Source of the DNA: Flavobacterium sp.
GTDB lineage: Bacteria > Bacteroidota > Bacteroidia > Flavobacteriales > Flavobacteriaceae
Length of the DNA stretch: 64,000 nucleotides
Direction: 5' to 3'
NCBI RefSeq assembly: GCF_035195345.1
Contig: NZ_CP136574.1
Location: 1,789,871-1,853,870, forward strand
Shown here: piece after piece, positions 26,926 to 35,837 of the stretch
How the letters are laid out: each line of letters starts with the position of its first letter
Numbering within the stretch: the first letter of the stretch is position 1
The notes under the pieces: generated by a model
Seen by the model: only the letters and a program-made list of their open reading frames with translations
What the model was told of the DNA's origin: nothing
The model's database searches: none
Position numbers and translations under genes: made by a program

Positions 26926-29694
26926 TTAGAAGTTTATGTAGAAGTTAACAAAGAATGTTCTTCCGTATCCGTAAAAATATTTAGATCCAAAAGAAGGTGT
27001 TCCGTTAGCTTGGTCAGCTTGTAAATCTGGGAAAGTTGCTTTTCTTGATTGTTCAAATCCACCTGTTTTGTAGGTGATATCAAAAACGTTATTTACTGAC
27101 GCAAAGAATCCTACTGTGTTACGATTGGCTTTGCTTATTCTCCAAGATTTTCCACCCGTTAAATTAACTAATGTAAAACTATTAAATTTTTCTTGTTTAA
27201 GGATATCCCTAACCGTTTCAGGTGTAGCTCCAGAATAATTATCACCTGTAGCTCCATCAATACTGAAATTATCTGTTCTTAAAATATTTGCAAAATCAAC
27301 ATAACTATTAGCTAAATAGTTAACGTTAGCTCCAATCCACCAGAAATTAGGATCTCTGTATTCTAAACCAAATGAAGCCGCTGTTTGTGGCATACCTGGT
27401 TGGTGATAGTTTTTCATATAAACCGTACCAAAGTCTGTTAAAGAGTTATTTCCTGCAGCAGCTAATGCATCATCGTTTGTTTTTAACTTAGCATTGTCTG
27501 AATAAATATACTGACCATAAGAAGCAGCAGCAGTTGCTTTGATAGTTGAAGTAATTTGGAATTCTAAACCAAGTTCAGCACCCATATTTTGTTTTTCAAT
27601 TCCAGTAACAATCTCACTTACAAAAGTGTCTTCATCGCCACCATCATCACCACCAATTCCTTCTCCATAGAAGAAAGCAATTTCAGTAGCATTTTGAATT
27701 TTAGAATAGAAACCTGTTATACGCGCTTTGAATTTTGGAGCTCTTAAGATATAACTTCCATCAGCACTTGTAATGTTCTCACTTTCTAAGTCTGGAGTAA
27801 TTACATTGTTCATTCTAGCATTAGAAAAAGAGTTTCTTAAACTGGGTGCTTTAGTTTGGTATAAACCGTTGAAATCTAAGTAATTTCTTCCGTTTAATTT
27901 ATAAGTTAAACCTCCTTTGAAGCCGAAGTTTTCAAATGTGATGCTTTCTCCTTTTCCAAAAGAATTATCAGCATAGATTCCATTTCTGTACAAACCTTCT
28001 CTTTGATATTCTGTTCTAGAGAATGATTGTGCTAAATAGAAATCAGCTTTATCATAAGTAAATTTAAATTGTGTAAATCCATCAAATGTTAATGCATGTA
28101 ATAAATAGTTATAACCATAAGAATCATTTTCACCAATTTGTCTGTTTGGGTTATTTAAGTCAGACTGACCAGCATCTCCAGAATAAAAAGGATCGATATC
28201 TAAGAAATATTGACCACCCAATAAATCAATTAAGTTTTGATGATTGTGTGAGCGAAGTTTTCTGAAATTTGCACTAGCAGTTAAGCTTACATTTTCAGAA
28301 ATACTTGAATTTAAAATACTATTTGCGCTTAATTGATTGTCATCTGTTCTGTCTTCATACAAAGCATAAACACTTCTTCCTGGAAATGCACTATTTTGGT
28401 TGGCAATGTACATTGCATTCCAATTTATTTGACTATTATTCAAGAAAAATGTTTCAGCAGAAGCAGCACCTGCGGCATCTCCTAAATTACTATAATAACT
28501 TGGTAAATTTTTGTAGTAGGTTGGGTCTGGATTGTTTCCTATTTGGAAATCTAATCTAGAATTTCCAATTGCTCCTGTTTGAAAGGCAACATTTGTATTT
28601 AAAGTTGTTCTTTCTGTAATTTTCCAGTAGTGTGATAACATTGCAATAGGCTCTTCAACGTTTTTCTCTCTAGAGTTACGTTTTTCGCCATCTTGCCATC
28701 CCCAATAAGAGTTGTATTTAATTCCCATTAAATCGTTCACTTCTTTTGTGTTTGGAGAGTTTTTTCCTCTACTATTTTGAGCATAAATTGCAGTTAAGTT
28801 AATGCTGTGTTTGTCGTTTATTTTTTTCTCAACACTTGCAAACAATGAATTGGCAGCATAGTCAGTTCCTTCAAAATAGCCTTCTTGAGCCCATCTTCTT
28901 GATGCAGAAACAACAAACGCCCATCCTTCTTTGTTCATCCCAGAGGCATAAGTACCCATGGTTCTCCAACTATAATTGGTATTCGTTCCCGACATAGAGA
29001 TTCTAGATCCAGGACGGTAGAATGAAGCTCTTGTGTTGATTTCTTGTGTTCCCAATGCACTACCAAATGTATAATCTGAAGGCGCAGAACCCATTGTAAA
29101 TTCTTGATTTCTTGTGGCATCATTTAAACCACCCCAGTTACTCCATTGTGGTCTTCCATCATACAGTTTATTCATTGAAATACCATTAATCATGGTTACT
29201 CCATATTCATTATCTAAACCTCTAATTCTAAAACGAGATTGCCCCCAGTTAAATGCAGCAGCTTGTTGGTATGTATCTCTCGTGGCTTGTAATAAACCTG
29301 AAGTACTTTCCGACCCACTGTTATCATCTCCTAAGTCATTTTCAGTGATAGTAACTAAACTCAACTGTTGTTCAGAAGTTACATCTTCTTCTAAGACCAC
29401 AACCCCTAAATCCAATGGTTCCCCATTGTTAGGTTCTAATACAAACGTCTGTTGGTTGTATCCTGTAGACTTAACTACTAATACTTGTTCCCCAGCAGGA
29501 AGTGATTGAAAAACAAAATTTCCGTCAAAATCAGTCAAAGCAGATTGATTGGTGCTTTGAATGGTTGCAACAACATTTTGTAAAGGTTTTTGACTTTTAG
29601 CATCGATAACCTTACCTTTTAAGGCTGGACTTTGCTGTGCAAAAACAAAAACGGCTTGTAGCACTAGTAAAGTGCTTAATACAAGTTTTTTCAT
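26926..29694 (-). CDS. TonB-dependent receptor with carboxypeptidase-like regulatory domain
   Basis: This 922-residue outer-membrane receptor has a signal peptide at 1-19. A CarboxypepD_reg beta-sandwich lies at about 23-110 (KGKVIDAKSQKPLQNVVATI). The plug domain contains RFRIRGLDNEYGVTMING. A large beta-barrel follows and ends in the aromatic YINF terminus. It should import a ligand using TonB energy. Its partners are the two downstream lipoproteins, and a secreted endonuclease/phosphatase-fold gene is divergent. A SusD homologue is absent, so this is not a classical Sus pair. Confidence 0.93.
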   Translation of the reverse strand: MKKLVLSTLLVLQAVFVFAQQSPALKGKVIDAKSQKPLQNVVATIQSTNQSALTDFDGNFVFQSLPAGEQVLVVKSTGYNQQTFVLEPNNGEPLDLGVVVLEEDVTSEQQLSLVTITENDLGDDNSGSESTSGLLQATRDTYQQAAAFNWGQSRFRIRGLDNEYGVTMINGISMNKLYDGRPQWSNWGGLNDATRNQEFTMGSAPSDYTFGSALGTQEINTRASFYRPGSRISMSGTNTNYSWRTMGTYASGMNKEGWAFVVSASRRWAQEGYFEGTDYAANSLFASVEKKINDKHSINLTAIYAQNSRGKNSPNTKEVNDLMGIKYNSYWGWQDGEKRNSREKNVEEPIAMLSHYWKITERTTLNTNVAFQTGAIGNSRLDFQIGNNPDPTYYKNLPSYYSNLGDAAGAASAETFFLNNSQINWNAMYIANQNSAFPGRSVYALYEDRTDDNQLSANSILNSSISENVSLTASANFRKLRSHNHQNLIDLLGGQYFLDIDPFYSGDAGQSDLNNPNRQIGENDSYGYNYLLHALTFDGFTQFKFTYDKADFYLAQSFSRTEYQREGLYRNGIYADNSFGKGESITFENFGFKGGLTYKLNGRNYLDFNGLYQTKAPSLRNSFSNARMNNVITPDLESENITSADGSYILRAPKFKARITGFYSKIQNATEIAFFYGEGIGGDDGGDEDTFVSEIVTGIEKQNMGAELGLEFQITSTIKATAAASYGQYIYSDNAKLKTNDDALAAAGNNSLTDFGTVYMKNYHQPGMPQTAASFGLEYRDPNFWWIGANVNYLANSYVDFANILRTDNFSIDGATGDNYSGATPETVRDILKQEKFNSFTLVNLTGGKSWRISKANRNTVGFFASVNNVFDITYKTGGFEQSRKATFPDLQADQANGTPSFGSKYFYGYGRTFFVNFYINF

Positions 29695-29752
29695 AGAGAA
29701 AATTATAATTAATACTTATTTAACGTTAAGTGGTTAAAAACTTAACAGCCTA

Positions 29753-29760
29753 CAAATGTA
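29753..29760 (-). promoter_or_regulatory. Candidate -7 box of the TonB receptor operon
   Basis: The minus strand reads TACATTTG (29760 to 29753), about 59 bases before the ATG. It faces away from the candidate box of the divergent gene at 29781. Confidence 0.4.
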
Positions 29761-29780
29761 TAACATTTAATAATATTATT

Positions 29781-29788
29781 TACCTTTG
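29781..29788 (+). promoter_or_regulatory. Candidate -7 box of the endonuclease/phosphatase gene
   Basis: TACCTTTG matches TAnnTTTG and lies 46 bases before the ATG at 29834. No -33 TTG is obvious. Confidence 0.45.
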
Positions 29789-29833
29789 GCTCCCAATTTG
29801 TAATAAGCTTGATATTAATATAACATTTAATTT

Positions 29834-30949
29834 ATGAAAATTAAACACCTTTTGGCTGTATTTACCGTGATTTTGTCTATCAATAGTGCTTTTTCTCAGG
29901 ATAAAAAATTTAAGGTGCATACGGTTGCATTTTACAATTTTGAAAATTTGTTTGATACAATTAACGATCCCGATACATATGATGAAGAATATACTCCTGT
30001 GAACGGTTGGACAAAAAAGAAATATAAAAAGAAATTAGATAATTTAAGTAGAGTTCTAATTGAATTAGGTACAAGCGAAAACCAAAAAAATTCACCAGTT
30101 ATTATTGGTGCTTGTGAAATTGAAAACAGAAGAGTGTTAGAAGATTTAGTAAAACATCCTGCCTTAATTAATAAAGGATATAAAGTAGTACACTTTGATT
30201 CGCCAGATAAACGTGGAATTGATGTTGGTTTTTTATACCAAGAAAAGTATTTCCAACCAACAAGCTACATCAATGTTCCTCTGTATGTATATGAGTCAGA
30301 ATCTGCGACTGATAAAAAAGACAAAAAAGAAGATGAAGAGGTTGAAGAAAACGTTAACTACGATAAAAAGACAAAAAGAATTTATACTCGTGACCAACTC
30401 TTAGTTACTGGTTTGTTAGACGGTGAAGAAATTAATGTTATTGTAAACCACTGGCCATCACGTTCTGGTGGAGAGAAAAAAAGTAGTCCTTACAGAGAAG
30501 CGGCGGGTAGATTAAACCGAAAAATAATGGATTCAATCATAAAAATTAACCCAAAGGCTAAATTCATTACCATGGGAGATTTAAATGATGGTGCATATAA
30601 TAAAAGTGTGAAACAAGGTATTGGCGCTAAACTTAAGAAAACAGAATTAAAAGAACCAAGAGACGTTTACAATCCATTTGAGCAAATGGCTAAAGACGGA
30701 CACGCTTCTTTATTTTACAGAGATTCAGGTGATATTTTTGACCAAATTATGGTAAGCCAACAATTAATTCCTGCGGATAATAACGATTATAGTTCGTTCA
30801 AATATTGGAAGGCGGGTATTTACAACAAACCTTTCTTAATTCAGAAAACGGGTCAGTACAAAGGATATCCACTTCGTAATCAAAACGGAGTTCCTGGATT
30901 CTCGGATCACTTCCCAGTTTATATTTATTTAGTGAAAGAAGTGAAGTAA
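29834..30949 (+). CDS. Secreted endonuclease/exonuclease/phosphatase family protein
   Basis: This 371-residue protein has a signal peptide (residues 1-22) and the EEP fold signatures. ENLFDTINDPDTYDEEYTP lies near the N-terminus, the metal ligand Glu in CEIENRRVLEDL, VNHWPSRSGGE in the centre, GDLNDGAYN, and the terminal histidine in FSDHFPVYIYL. It should hydrolyse phosphodiester or phosphomonoester bonds outside the cytoplasm. The substrate could be nucleic acid or a sugar or lipid phosphate. The divergent TonB receptor operon suggests that it releases nutrients for uptake, which is inference. Confidence 0.9.
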   Translation: MKIKHLLAVFTVILSINSAFSQDKKFKVHTVAFYNFENLFDTINDPDTYDEEYTPVNGWTKKKYKKKLDNLSRVLIELGTSENQKNSPVIIGACEIENRRVLEDLVKHPALINKGYKVVHFDSPDKRGIDVGFLYQEKYFQPTSYINVPLYVYESESATDKKDKKEDEEVEENVNYDKKTKRIYTRDQLLVTGLLDGEEINVIVNHWPSRSGGEKKSSPYREAAGRLNRKIMDSIIKINPKAKFITMGDLNDGAYNKSVKQGIGAKLKKTELKEPRDVYNPFEQMAKDGHASLFYRDSGDIFDQIMVSQQLIPADNNDYSSFKYWKAGIYNKPFLIQKTGQYKGYPLRNQNGVPGFSDHFPVYIYLVKEVK

Positions 30950-30970
30950 TTCCAAAGTTAATAATTTAAT

Positions 30971-31010
30971 AAGGTTAGTTTGTAACAAAAAGTACAGCTA
31001 ACCTTTTTTC
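30971..31010 (+). terminator. Intrinsic terminator after the endonuclease/phosphatase gene
   Basis: AAGGTTAG pairs with CTAACCTT (30998-31005), with extra pairing in the loop, followed by TTTTTTC. Confidence 0.75.
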
Positions 31011-31043
31011 TTTTTAGTAACTTTACGTTTTAAATTAAAAATG

Positions 31044-31583
31044 ATGGCAATAGGAAAACCGTTTAATTTACAAAAGTGGATTGAGGACAACAAAGCATTG
31101 TTAAAACCACCTGTGAGTAATAAGAATTTATATGTGGAATCTGATGATTACATTGTAATGGTTGTGGGTGGACCCAATGCACGAAAAGACTATCACTACA
31201 ATGAAACCGAAGAATTATTCTATCAGTTAGAAGGTGAAATCACCGTTTACATTCAAGAAGATGGCGAAAAGAAAGCTATGAAACTTTCAGCAGGCGATAT
31301 GTATTTACATCCTGCTAAAGTACCACATTCACCAGCAAGAACGGAAGGTTCTATCGGATTGGTAATCGAAAGAAAACGTGTTGGCAAAGGATTCAATGAT
31401 GGTTTATTGTGGTTTTGCGATAATTGCAATCATAAATTACACGAAGTATATTTCGAATTACACGATATAGAAAAGGATTTTCTACCGCATTTCAGTACGT
31501 TCTACAATTCAGAAGAAAAAAGAACCTGCAAAAAATGTGGCACCGTAATGGAAACCAATCCTAAATTTACAATTAAGAAATAA
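31044..31583 (+). CDS. 3-hydroxyanthranilate 3,4-dioxygenase
   Basis: This 179-residue cupin opens the ring of 3-hydroxyanthranilate in tryptophan (kynurenine) breakdown or NAD synthesis. Iron-site and substrate residues lie in PNARKDYHYNETEELFYQLEG and HPAKVPHSPAR. The C-terminal rubredoxin-like site has paired cysteines in CDNCNHK and CKKCGT, as in bacterial family members. ATG codons at 31041 and 31044 are adjacent, and I chose the second because MAIGKPFNLQ is the usual start. No other kynurenine-pathway gene is visible here. Confidence 0.92.
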   Translation: MAIGKPFNLQKWIEDNKALLKPPVSNKNLYVESDDYIVMVVGGPNARKDYHYNETEELFYQLEGEITVYIQEDGEKKAMKLSAGDMYLHPAKVPHSPARTEGSIGLVIERKRVGKGFNDGLLWFCDNCNHKLHEVYFELHDIEKDFLPHFSTFYNSEEKRTCKKCGTVMETNPKFTIKK

Positions 31584-31588
31584 ATCTC

Positions 31589-31715
31589 TAACCACATAGA
31601 AACATATAAAAAAGAGAACGAGATAGACCATTCTGGTTAGATAGAGGTCTATGATTTCTCATGTTAAGTGAAACGACTTTATCTGAGTATAGTAACCTAT
31701 GATTCTATGTGGTTA
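31589..31715. repeat. Gene-less inverted-repeat element, ACCACATAG class (copy A)
   Basis: An 18-nt terminal inverted repeat with one mismatch (31589-31606 with 31698-31715) starts with TAACCACATAGAA. Inside lies a second hairpin (GAGAACGAGATAGACC at 31614 pairing imperfectly with GGTCTATGATTTCTC ending at 31660). It contains no ORF. It shares its outer ends with the element at 51906-52115. It fills most of the gap before the aldehyde dehydrogenase gene. Confidence 0.75.
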
Positions 31716-31760
31716 AAATTTTAAAACACAATTACATTTACGGAGTTACAATATATTTTT

Positions 31761-31768
31761 TATCTTTG
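31761..31768 (+). promoter_or_regulatory. Candidate -7 box of the aldehyde dehydrogenase gene
   Basis: TATCTTTG matches the -7 consensus, 38 bases before the ATG at 31806. Confidence 0.42.
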
Positions 31769-31805
31769 ATAAAAATTTAACAAAAACCGAATAAAAAGTT
31801 ATAAA

Positions 31806-33356
31806 ATGATATCTGAAGCAGCAATTCAATTTGGTATGCAAGACGCTTTGCAACAATTAGGCATTAAAGAAATTAACGAAGGAACTTCAACAGGTTCTAA
31901 GTGGTTTTCAAATGGAAAAATCATCGAATCCTATTCACCAGCAACAGGAGATTTGATTGGAAAAGTAAAATCTTCAACAAAAGAAGATTACGAAACAGCT
32001 ATGAGTGCTGCAGAAGAAGCGTTCAAAACATGGCGTTTGGTTCCGGCTCCAAAAAGAGGGGAAATCGTTCGTCAAATGGGAGAAGAATTACGTAAACACA
32101 AAGAAGCATTAGGAAAATTAGTGTCTTTTGAAATGGGTAAATCGTATCAAGAAGGTCTTGGAGAAGTTCAGGAAATGATTGATATCTGTGATTTCGCAGT
32201 AGGTTTATCACGTCAATTACACGGATTAACTATGCATTCAGAACGTCCAATGCACAGAATGTATGAGCAATGGCATCCGTTTGGAATTGTTGGAATCATT
32301 TCGGCTTTCAATTTCCCAGTAGCGGTTTGGTCTTGGAACACGATGTTAGCTTGGATTTGTGGTGACGTTTGTATTTGGAAACCAAGTTCAAAAACGCCTT
32401 TATGTGGTGTTGCGTGTCAAAACATCATTCAAACGGTATTAGAAAGAAACAATTTACCAGAAGGAATCAGCTGTTTAGTGGTGGGTAACGAATCGGGTGA
32501 TTTAATCAATAACGACAAACGTATTCCATTAGTATCGTTTACAGGTTCTACAAGAATTGGTCGTCATGTATCAAAAACGGTAGCTGAGCGTTTTGGAAAC
32601 ACTATCTTAGAATTAGGTGGAAACAACGCAATTATCGTTTCTAAAGAAGCTGATTTATCAATGGTATTGGTAGGAGCAGTTTTTGGAGCAGTAGGAACAG
32701 CAGGTCAACGTTGTACATCAACGCGTAGATTAATTGTTCACGAAAGTGTTTACGATAAAACTTTAGACGTTTTAGCAAAAGCGTATGCACAGTTAAAAAT
32801 TGGAAATCCATTAGATGCTAACAATCACGTGGGGCCACTTATCGATAAAGGTGCGGTGCAAGATTACTTAAACGCGATTGAAAAAGCAAAAGCAGAAGGC
32901 GGAAGAGTAATTGTAGAAGGTGGTGTTTTAGAAGGAAAAGGATACGAAAGTGGATGTTATGTAAAACCATGTATTATTGAAGCTAAAAACGAGTTCGAAA
33001 TCGTGCAACACGAAACATTTGCACCTGTTTTATACGTAATGAAATACAGTACCATTGAAGAAGCGATTGCAATGCAAAATGCAGTTCCTCAAGGATTATC
33101 TTCTTCTATCTTTACCAACAACATGAGAGAAATGGAATTATTCCTTTCGGCAGCAGGTTCTGATTGTGGTATTGCTAACGTAAACATTGGAACTTCTGGT
33201 GCTGAAATTGGTGGTGCTTTTGGTGGTGAAAAAGAAACAGGTGGTGGCCGTGAATCAGGTTCTGATGCTTGGAAAGCCTACATGAGAAGACAAACGAATA
33301 CCATTAACTACGGAACAGCGTTACCATTAGCGCAAGGGATTAAGTTTGATTTGTAA
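31806..33356 (+). CDS. Aldehyde dehydrogenase, ALDH7/antiquitin-like
   Basis: This 516-residue NAD(P)-dependent aldehyde dehydrogenase has the catalytic cysteine in GTAGQRCTSTRR (near 303) and the general-base glutamate in ILELGGNNA (near 269). The start (QLGIKEINEGTSTGSKW) and FNFPVAVWSWNTMLAWICGD resemble ALDH7 proteins, which oxidise alpha-aminoadipate semialdehyde in lysine degradation. The upstream 3-hydroxyanthranilate dioxygenase could suggest aminomuconate semialdehyde instead, but the sequence does not favour that family. A terminator follows. Confidence 0.9.
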   Translation: MISEAAIQFGMQDALQQLGIKEINEGTSTGSKWFSNGKIIESYSPATGDLIGKVKSSTKEDYETAMSAAEEAFKTWRLVPAPKRGEIVRQMGEELRKHKEALGKLVSFEMGKSYQEGLGEVQEMIDICDFAVGLSRQLHGLTMHSERPMHRMYEQWHPFGIVGIISAFNFPVAVWSWNTMLAWICGDVCIWKPSSKTPLCGVACQNIIQTVLERNNLPEGISCLVVGNESGDLINNDKRIPLVSFTGSTRIGRHVSKTVAERFGNTILELGGNNAIIVSKEADLSMVLVGAVFGAVGTAGQRCTSTRRLIVHESVYDKTLDVLAKAYAQLKIGNPLDANNHVGPLIDKGAVQDYLNAIEKAKAEGGRVIVEGGVLEGKGYESGCYVKPCIIEAKNEFEIVQHETFAPVLYVMKYSTIEEAIAMQNAVPQGLSSSIFTNNMREMELFLSAAGSDCGIANVNIGTSGAEIGGAFGGEKETGGGRESGSDAWKAYMRRQTNTINYGTALPLAQGIKFDL

Positions 33357-33358
33357 AA

Positions 33359-33398
33359 TTAGTGATTAGTGAAAAGTAATTAGTGATTAGTTACTTTT
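33359..33398. repeat. Short direct and inverted repeat after the aldehyde dehydrogenase gene
   Basis: TTAGTGATTAGT occurs at 33359-33370 and again at 33380-33391. AAAAGTAA (33372-33379) and TTACTTTT (33391-33398) form an inverted pair. The unit precedes the terminator. Confidence 0.65.
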
Positions 33399-33407
33399 TG
33401 GATATAG

Positions 33408-33434
33408 AAAAACCCTGCAATTGCAGGGTTTTTT
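33408..33434. terminator. Bidirectional intrinsic terminator
   Basis: AAAAACCCTGCAATTGCAGGGTT is an almost perfect palindrome with T-runs on both strands. It separates the aldehyde dehydrogenase gene from the convergent zinc-finger nuclease-like gene. Confidence 0.85.
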
Positions 33435-33466
33435 AGTTCTTGTGGGTAGAATTCTATTCCTTATGA

Positions 33467-35002
33467 TTAGTTTAAATCATTATTTTTTAATTTTTCTAAT
33501 AAGTAGTCTTCAACGTTATTATTATCATACCTTACTATTATTAGTTTAATTTTATTTGATTCAAGATAACCATATTTTATTAAGTCTCTTTTTTGAGTTT
33601 GAATTAAACCATTTATTCCACCAAATACAGCAATTGGTTCATAATGTTGTAATCCATTATATTCAATTACTGTGCCATATTCAGGTAAATAAAAATCACA
33701 ACGTAAATTATTTTTATGAATTAAATCTTCAAACTTTTTCTGCTCCTCATAAACAATATTATATTTTTCTAAAATAAGTCTAACTAATGTTTCACCTCTA
33801 CTACTTATACATTTTGGACATCCACTACCTCTATAATGGTTTCTAGGAGATTGAGTAAATATTCCATGTTTAGAACATTCAATTTCAATTGGTTTAAAGA
33901 TGTTTATATAATTTAATTCAGAATATTTATATTTATTACCATGTATTAAAATGGAACGATTAACAAATTCATTGAAGTTAATTTGTTTTTTTTCACCATT
34001 TTCAGATTGTCCACATTTTTTACAACCTGAGCCTGAATAATGAAGGAAAGGTTTTTGATCAAACCAACCATGTTTTTTACATTTTATTTTTATTTTAGTC
34101 GAAACATCAACAAATGAATTTTGATTATATTCATATTTATTCCCATGAGTAACTAAAAATAAATCATGAACAGCATCCCAACCTATTTGATTTTTTTTAG
34201 CTGTCCTCTCAATACCACATTTTGGACATCCTGTTTTCATAGATATGTGTGAATGAGGTGTTTGTTCGAAGAAACCATGCTCATAACAAAAAACACTCAT
34301 CTTTGAGGTATAATTAATGTAAGTATCTTCTTTATAAGCGTAAAGATTGTTGTGAATTTTTTCTGCTCTTTCTAAAAAAACAGAATAGTCTAGAATAATA
34401 TTCTTAATTGCTTCAATTCTTCCACATTTAGGACAGCCTTGTCCGTTATAATGACTATTAGGCTTCATATAAAAAGAACTATGAATGGGACAAATTATTT
34501 CAACCTTAGTTTGACTATTAATATAGTTAACCTTGGTATAATCATATTTTTTACCATGAATTAAACTAACACTATTAACAAATTCTTCAGTTGAGTATCT
34601 TTGAGATTGAGTTTTTAATATCTGAGCACAATTAGGACAACCTTGACCTTTAATGTGATTTCCTGGTAGTTGTTCGAATTCACCATGTATTCTACAAATA
34701 ATGACAACCTTATCTTTTTTAGATTTTATTTCAGCCTTTGAATAGTCATAAAGTCCACCATGTTTTTTATTTGAACGCTCTAAAAATGAATTTTGATTTA
34801 GAGCAATATAACCATTGCATATTCTACATCCTTGACCAGCCAAGTGTTTTTGAGGTGATTTAAGAAAATCTCCATGTATTTTACATGTAATTATTACATT
34901 TTCACTACTATTATTATAAACTACTTTTGAGTAATCGTATTTACAGTTGTGAATAGTTGATGCTTCAATAATAAATTCATCCAATGTTTTTTTCCTTGGC
35001 AT
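33467..35002 (-). CDS. Six-repeat zinc-finger protein with C-terminal endonuclease-like domain
   Basis: The protein is 511 residues from MPRKKTLDEF at 35002; an upstream ATG at 35083 would add 27 poorly matching residues. Six repeats of about 65-70 residues each carry C-x2-H, a later His, then C-x2-C (for example CKIHGDF with GQGCRIC; CSKHGIF with GSGCPKC). Most are preceded by a KYDYSKV-type motif. They resemble DUF723-type zinc modules known in phages and large viruses. The last 110 residues contain GETLVRLILEKY, RCDFYLPEYG and VIEYNGLQHYEP, a pattern typical of VSR-like PD-(D/E)XK endonucleases. The function is unknown; it looks acquired. Confidence 0.85.
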   Translation of the reverse strand: MPRKKTLDEFIIEASTIHNCKYDYSKVVYNNSSENVIITCKIHGDFLKSPQKHLAGQGCRICNGYIALNQNSFLERSNKKHGGLYDYSKAEIKSKKDKVVIICRIHGEFEQLPGNHIKGQGCPNCAQILKTQSQRYSTEEFVNSVSLIHGKKYDYTKVNYINSQTKVEIICPIHSSFYMKPNSHYNGQGCPKCGRIEAIKNIILDYSVFLERAEKIHNNLYAYKEDTYINYTSKMSVFCYEHGFFEQTPHSHISMKTGCPKCGIERTAKKNQIGWDAVHDLFLVTHGNKYEYNQNSFVDVSTKIKIKCKKHGWFDQKPFLHYSGSGCKKCGQSENGEKKQINFNEFVNRSILIHGNKYKYSELNYINIFKPIEIECSKHGIFTQSPRNHYRGSGCPKCISSRGETLVRLILEKYNIVYEEQKKFEDLIHKNNLRCDFYLPEYGTVIEYNGLQHYEPIAVFGGINGLIQTQKRDLIKYGYLESNKIKLIIVRYDNNNVEDYLLEKLKNNDLN

Positions 35003-35074
35003 TTTGTATATATTAAATCTCAGGTTCTTATGGAAATCTTTTCTATAACAAATATACCAAAATAGTAAAACCAA

Positions 35075-35106
35075 AAACCCCACAAATCAAATTTGCGGGG
35101 TTTTGT
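35075..35106 (-). terminator. Intrinsic terminator after the lipocalin-like gene
   Basis: AAAACCCCACAAAT pairs with ATTTGCGGGGTTTT (one mismatch), with a T-run on the minus strand and another on the plus strand. An almost identical copy lies at 35838-35870. Confidence 0.8.
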
Positions 35107-35184
35107 TTTTTTATGTTCACGGAATAATTTACGCAATCGATGTGGTAATAAATCCGCGAGTTCGGGCTATAATACTTATTTTGA

Positions 35185-35619
35185 TTAGTTAATTTTTTTA
35201 AAGTAACCAACATTTTTAAAAATTGTTCCTCCCAAGGATGTTTCTATAAATTCAATTTTCAAATCTGTTGTTGTTAGATATGTTACTGTACCAGTAGTTA
35301 TAGAACCATTAGAATTATTAGTAAGTGTAGTGCCATTAAAAGTATAAGTGCCGCTTTCATCAACAGAAGTAACACAATCTACGTCTTTGTCTATTGATTC
35401 ATAATTTCCATTAGTTTTGAATTCTATATAATCTGGACAAGTTGAATTTTCCTCTACAGTTATTTCTGTATTATCAAATTGATTATCTGTATAATAATCA
35501 AATTTTTCTGTTCTCCACTTACCAACAATAGATGTAGTTGAATTATTGTCGTCATCATTACTACAACCTGTACAGATTAATGTTAAAACAAATGTCAATT
35601 TTAATAATAATTTTTTCAT
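35185..35619 (-). CDS. Lipocalin-like lipoprotein
   Basis: This 144-residue lipoprotein has a lipobox at ICTGC (C19), followed by an acidic SNDDDNN run consistent with surface export. The rest (IVGKWRTEKFDYY ... CPDYIEFKTNGNYES ... GTYTFNGTTLT) resembles lipocalin-like domain proteins common in Flavobacterium. Ligand and role are unknown. It stands between two nearly identical terminators and appears to be a single-gene unit. Confidence 0.75.
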   Translation of the reverse strand: MKKLLLKLTFVLTLICTGCSNDDDNNSTTSIVGKWRTEKFDYYTDNQFDNTEITVEENSTCPDYIEFKTNGNYESIDKDVDCVTSVDESGTYTFNGTTLTNNSNGSITTGTVTYLTTTDLKIEFIETSLGGTIFKNVGYFKKIN

Positions 35620-35808
35620 AATAGTTTTTAATTTTAGAGTTTTTCAAATGTAATAATAAATTTATTTGTTCAACGGTTTTACTTTTTTTTATGTTTTAAA
35701 ACCAGATACTCGATAATAAGGAATTGCATTCCGTGCCTACAAGCTACTTCAAAACAAAGCTACTGAAATAATTTTATCTATTTTTAAGTAGTATACAAAT
35801 AATACTTA

Positions 35809-35827
35809 CAAGGTCAAAAAGACCTTG
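35809..35827. repeat. Short palindrome (CAAGGTC class)
   Basis: CAAGGTC (35809-35815) and GACCTTG (35821-35827) form a perfect 7-bp inverted pair around five A residues. It is followed directly by a terminator. The 284-bp gap between the lipocalin-like and PhnA genes holds nothing else that I recognise. Confidence 0.6.
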
Positions 35828-35837
35828 CAGGAAATAG

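Noticed and set aside
31044..33356. A complete tryptophan-kynurenine degradation operon
   Set aside because: Only the dioxygenase fits; the following dehydrogenase is ALDH7-like, is separated by a repeat element, and no kynureninase or monooxygenase gene is present.
35003..35083. Longer start for the zinc-finger nuclease-like gene at 35083
   Set aside because: The added residues run into the upstream terminator and lack homology to the repeat pattern; MPRKKTLDEF fits the first repeat.
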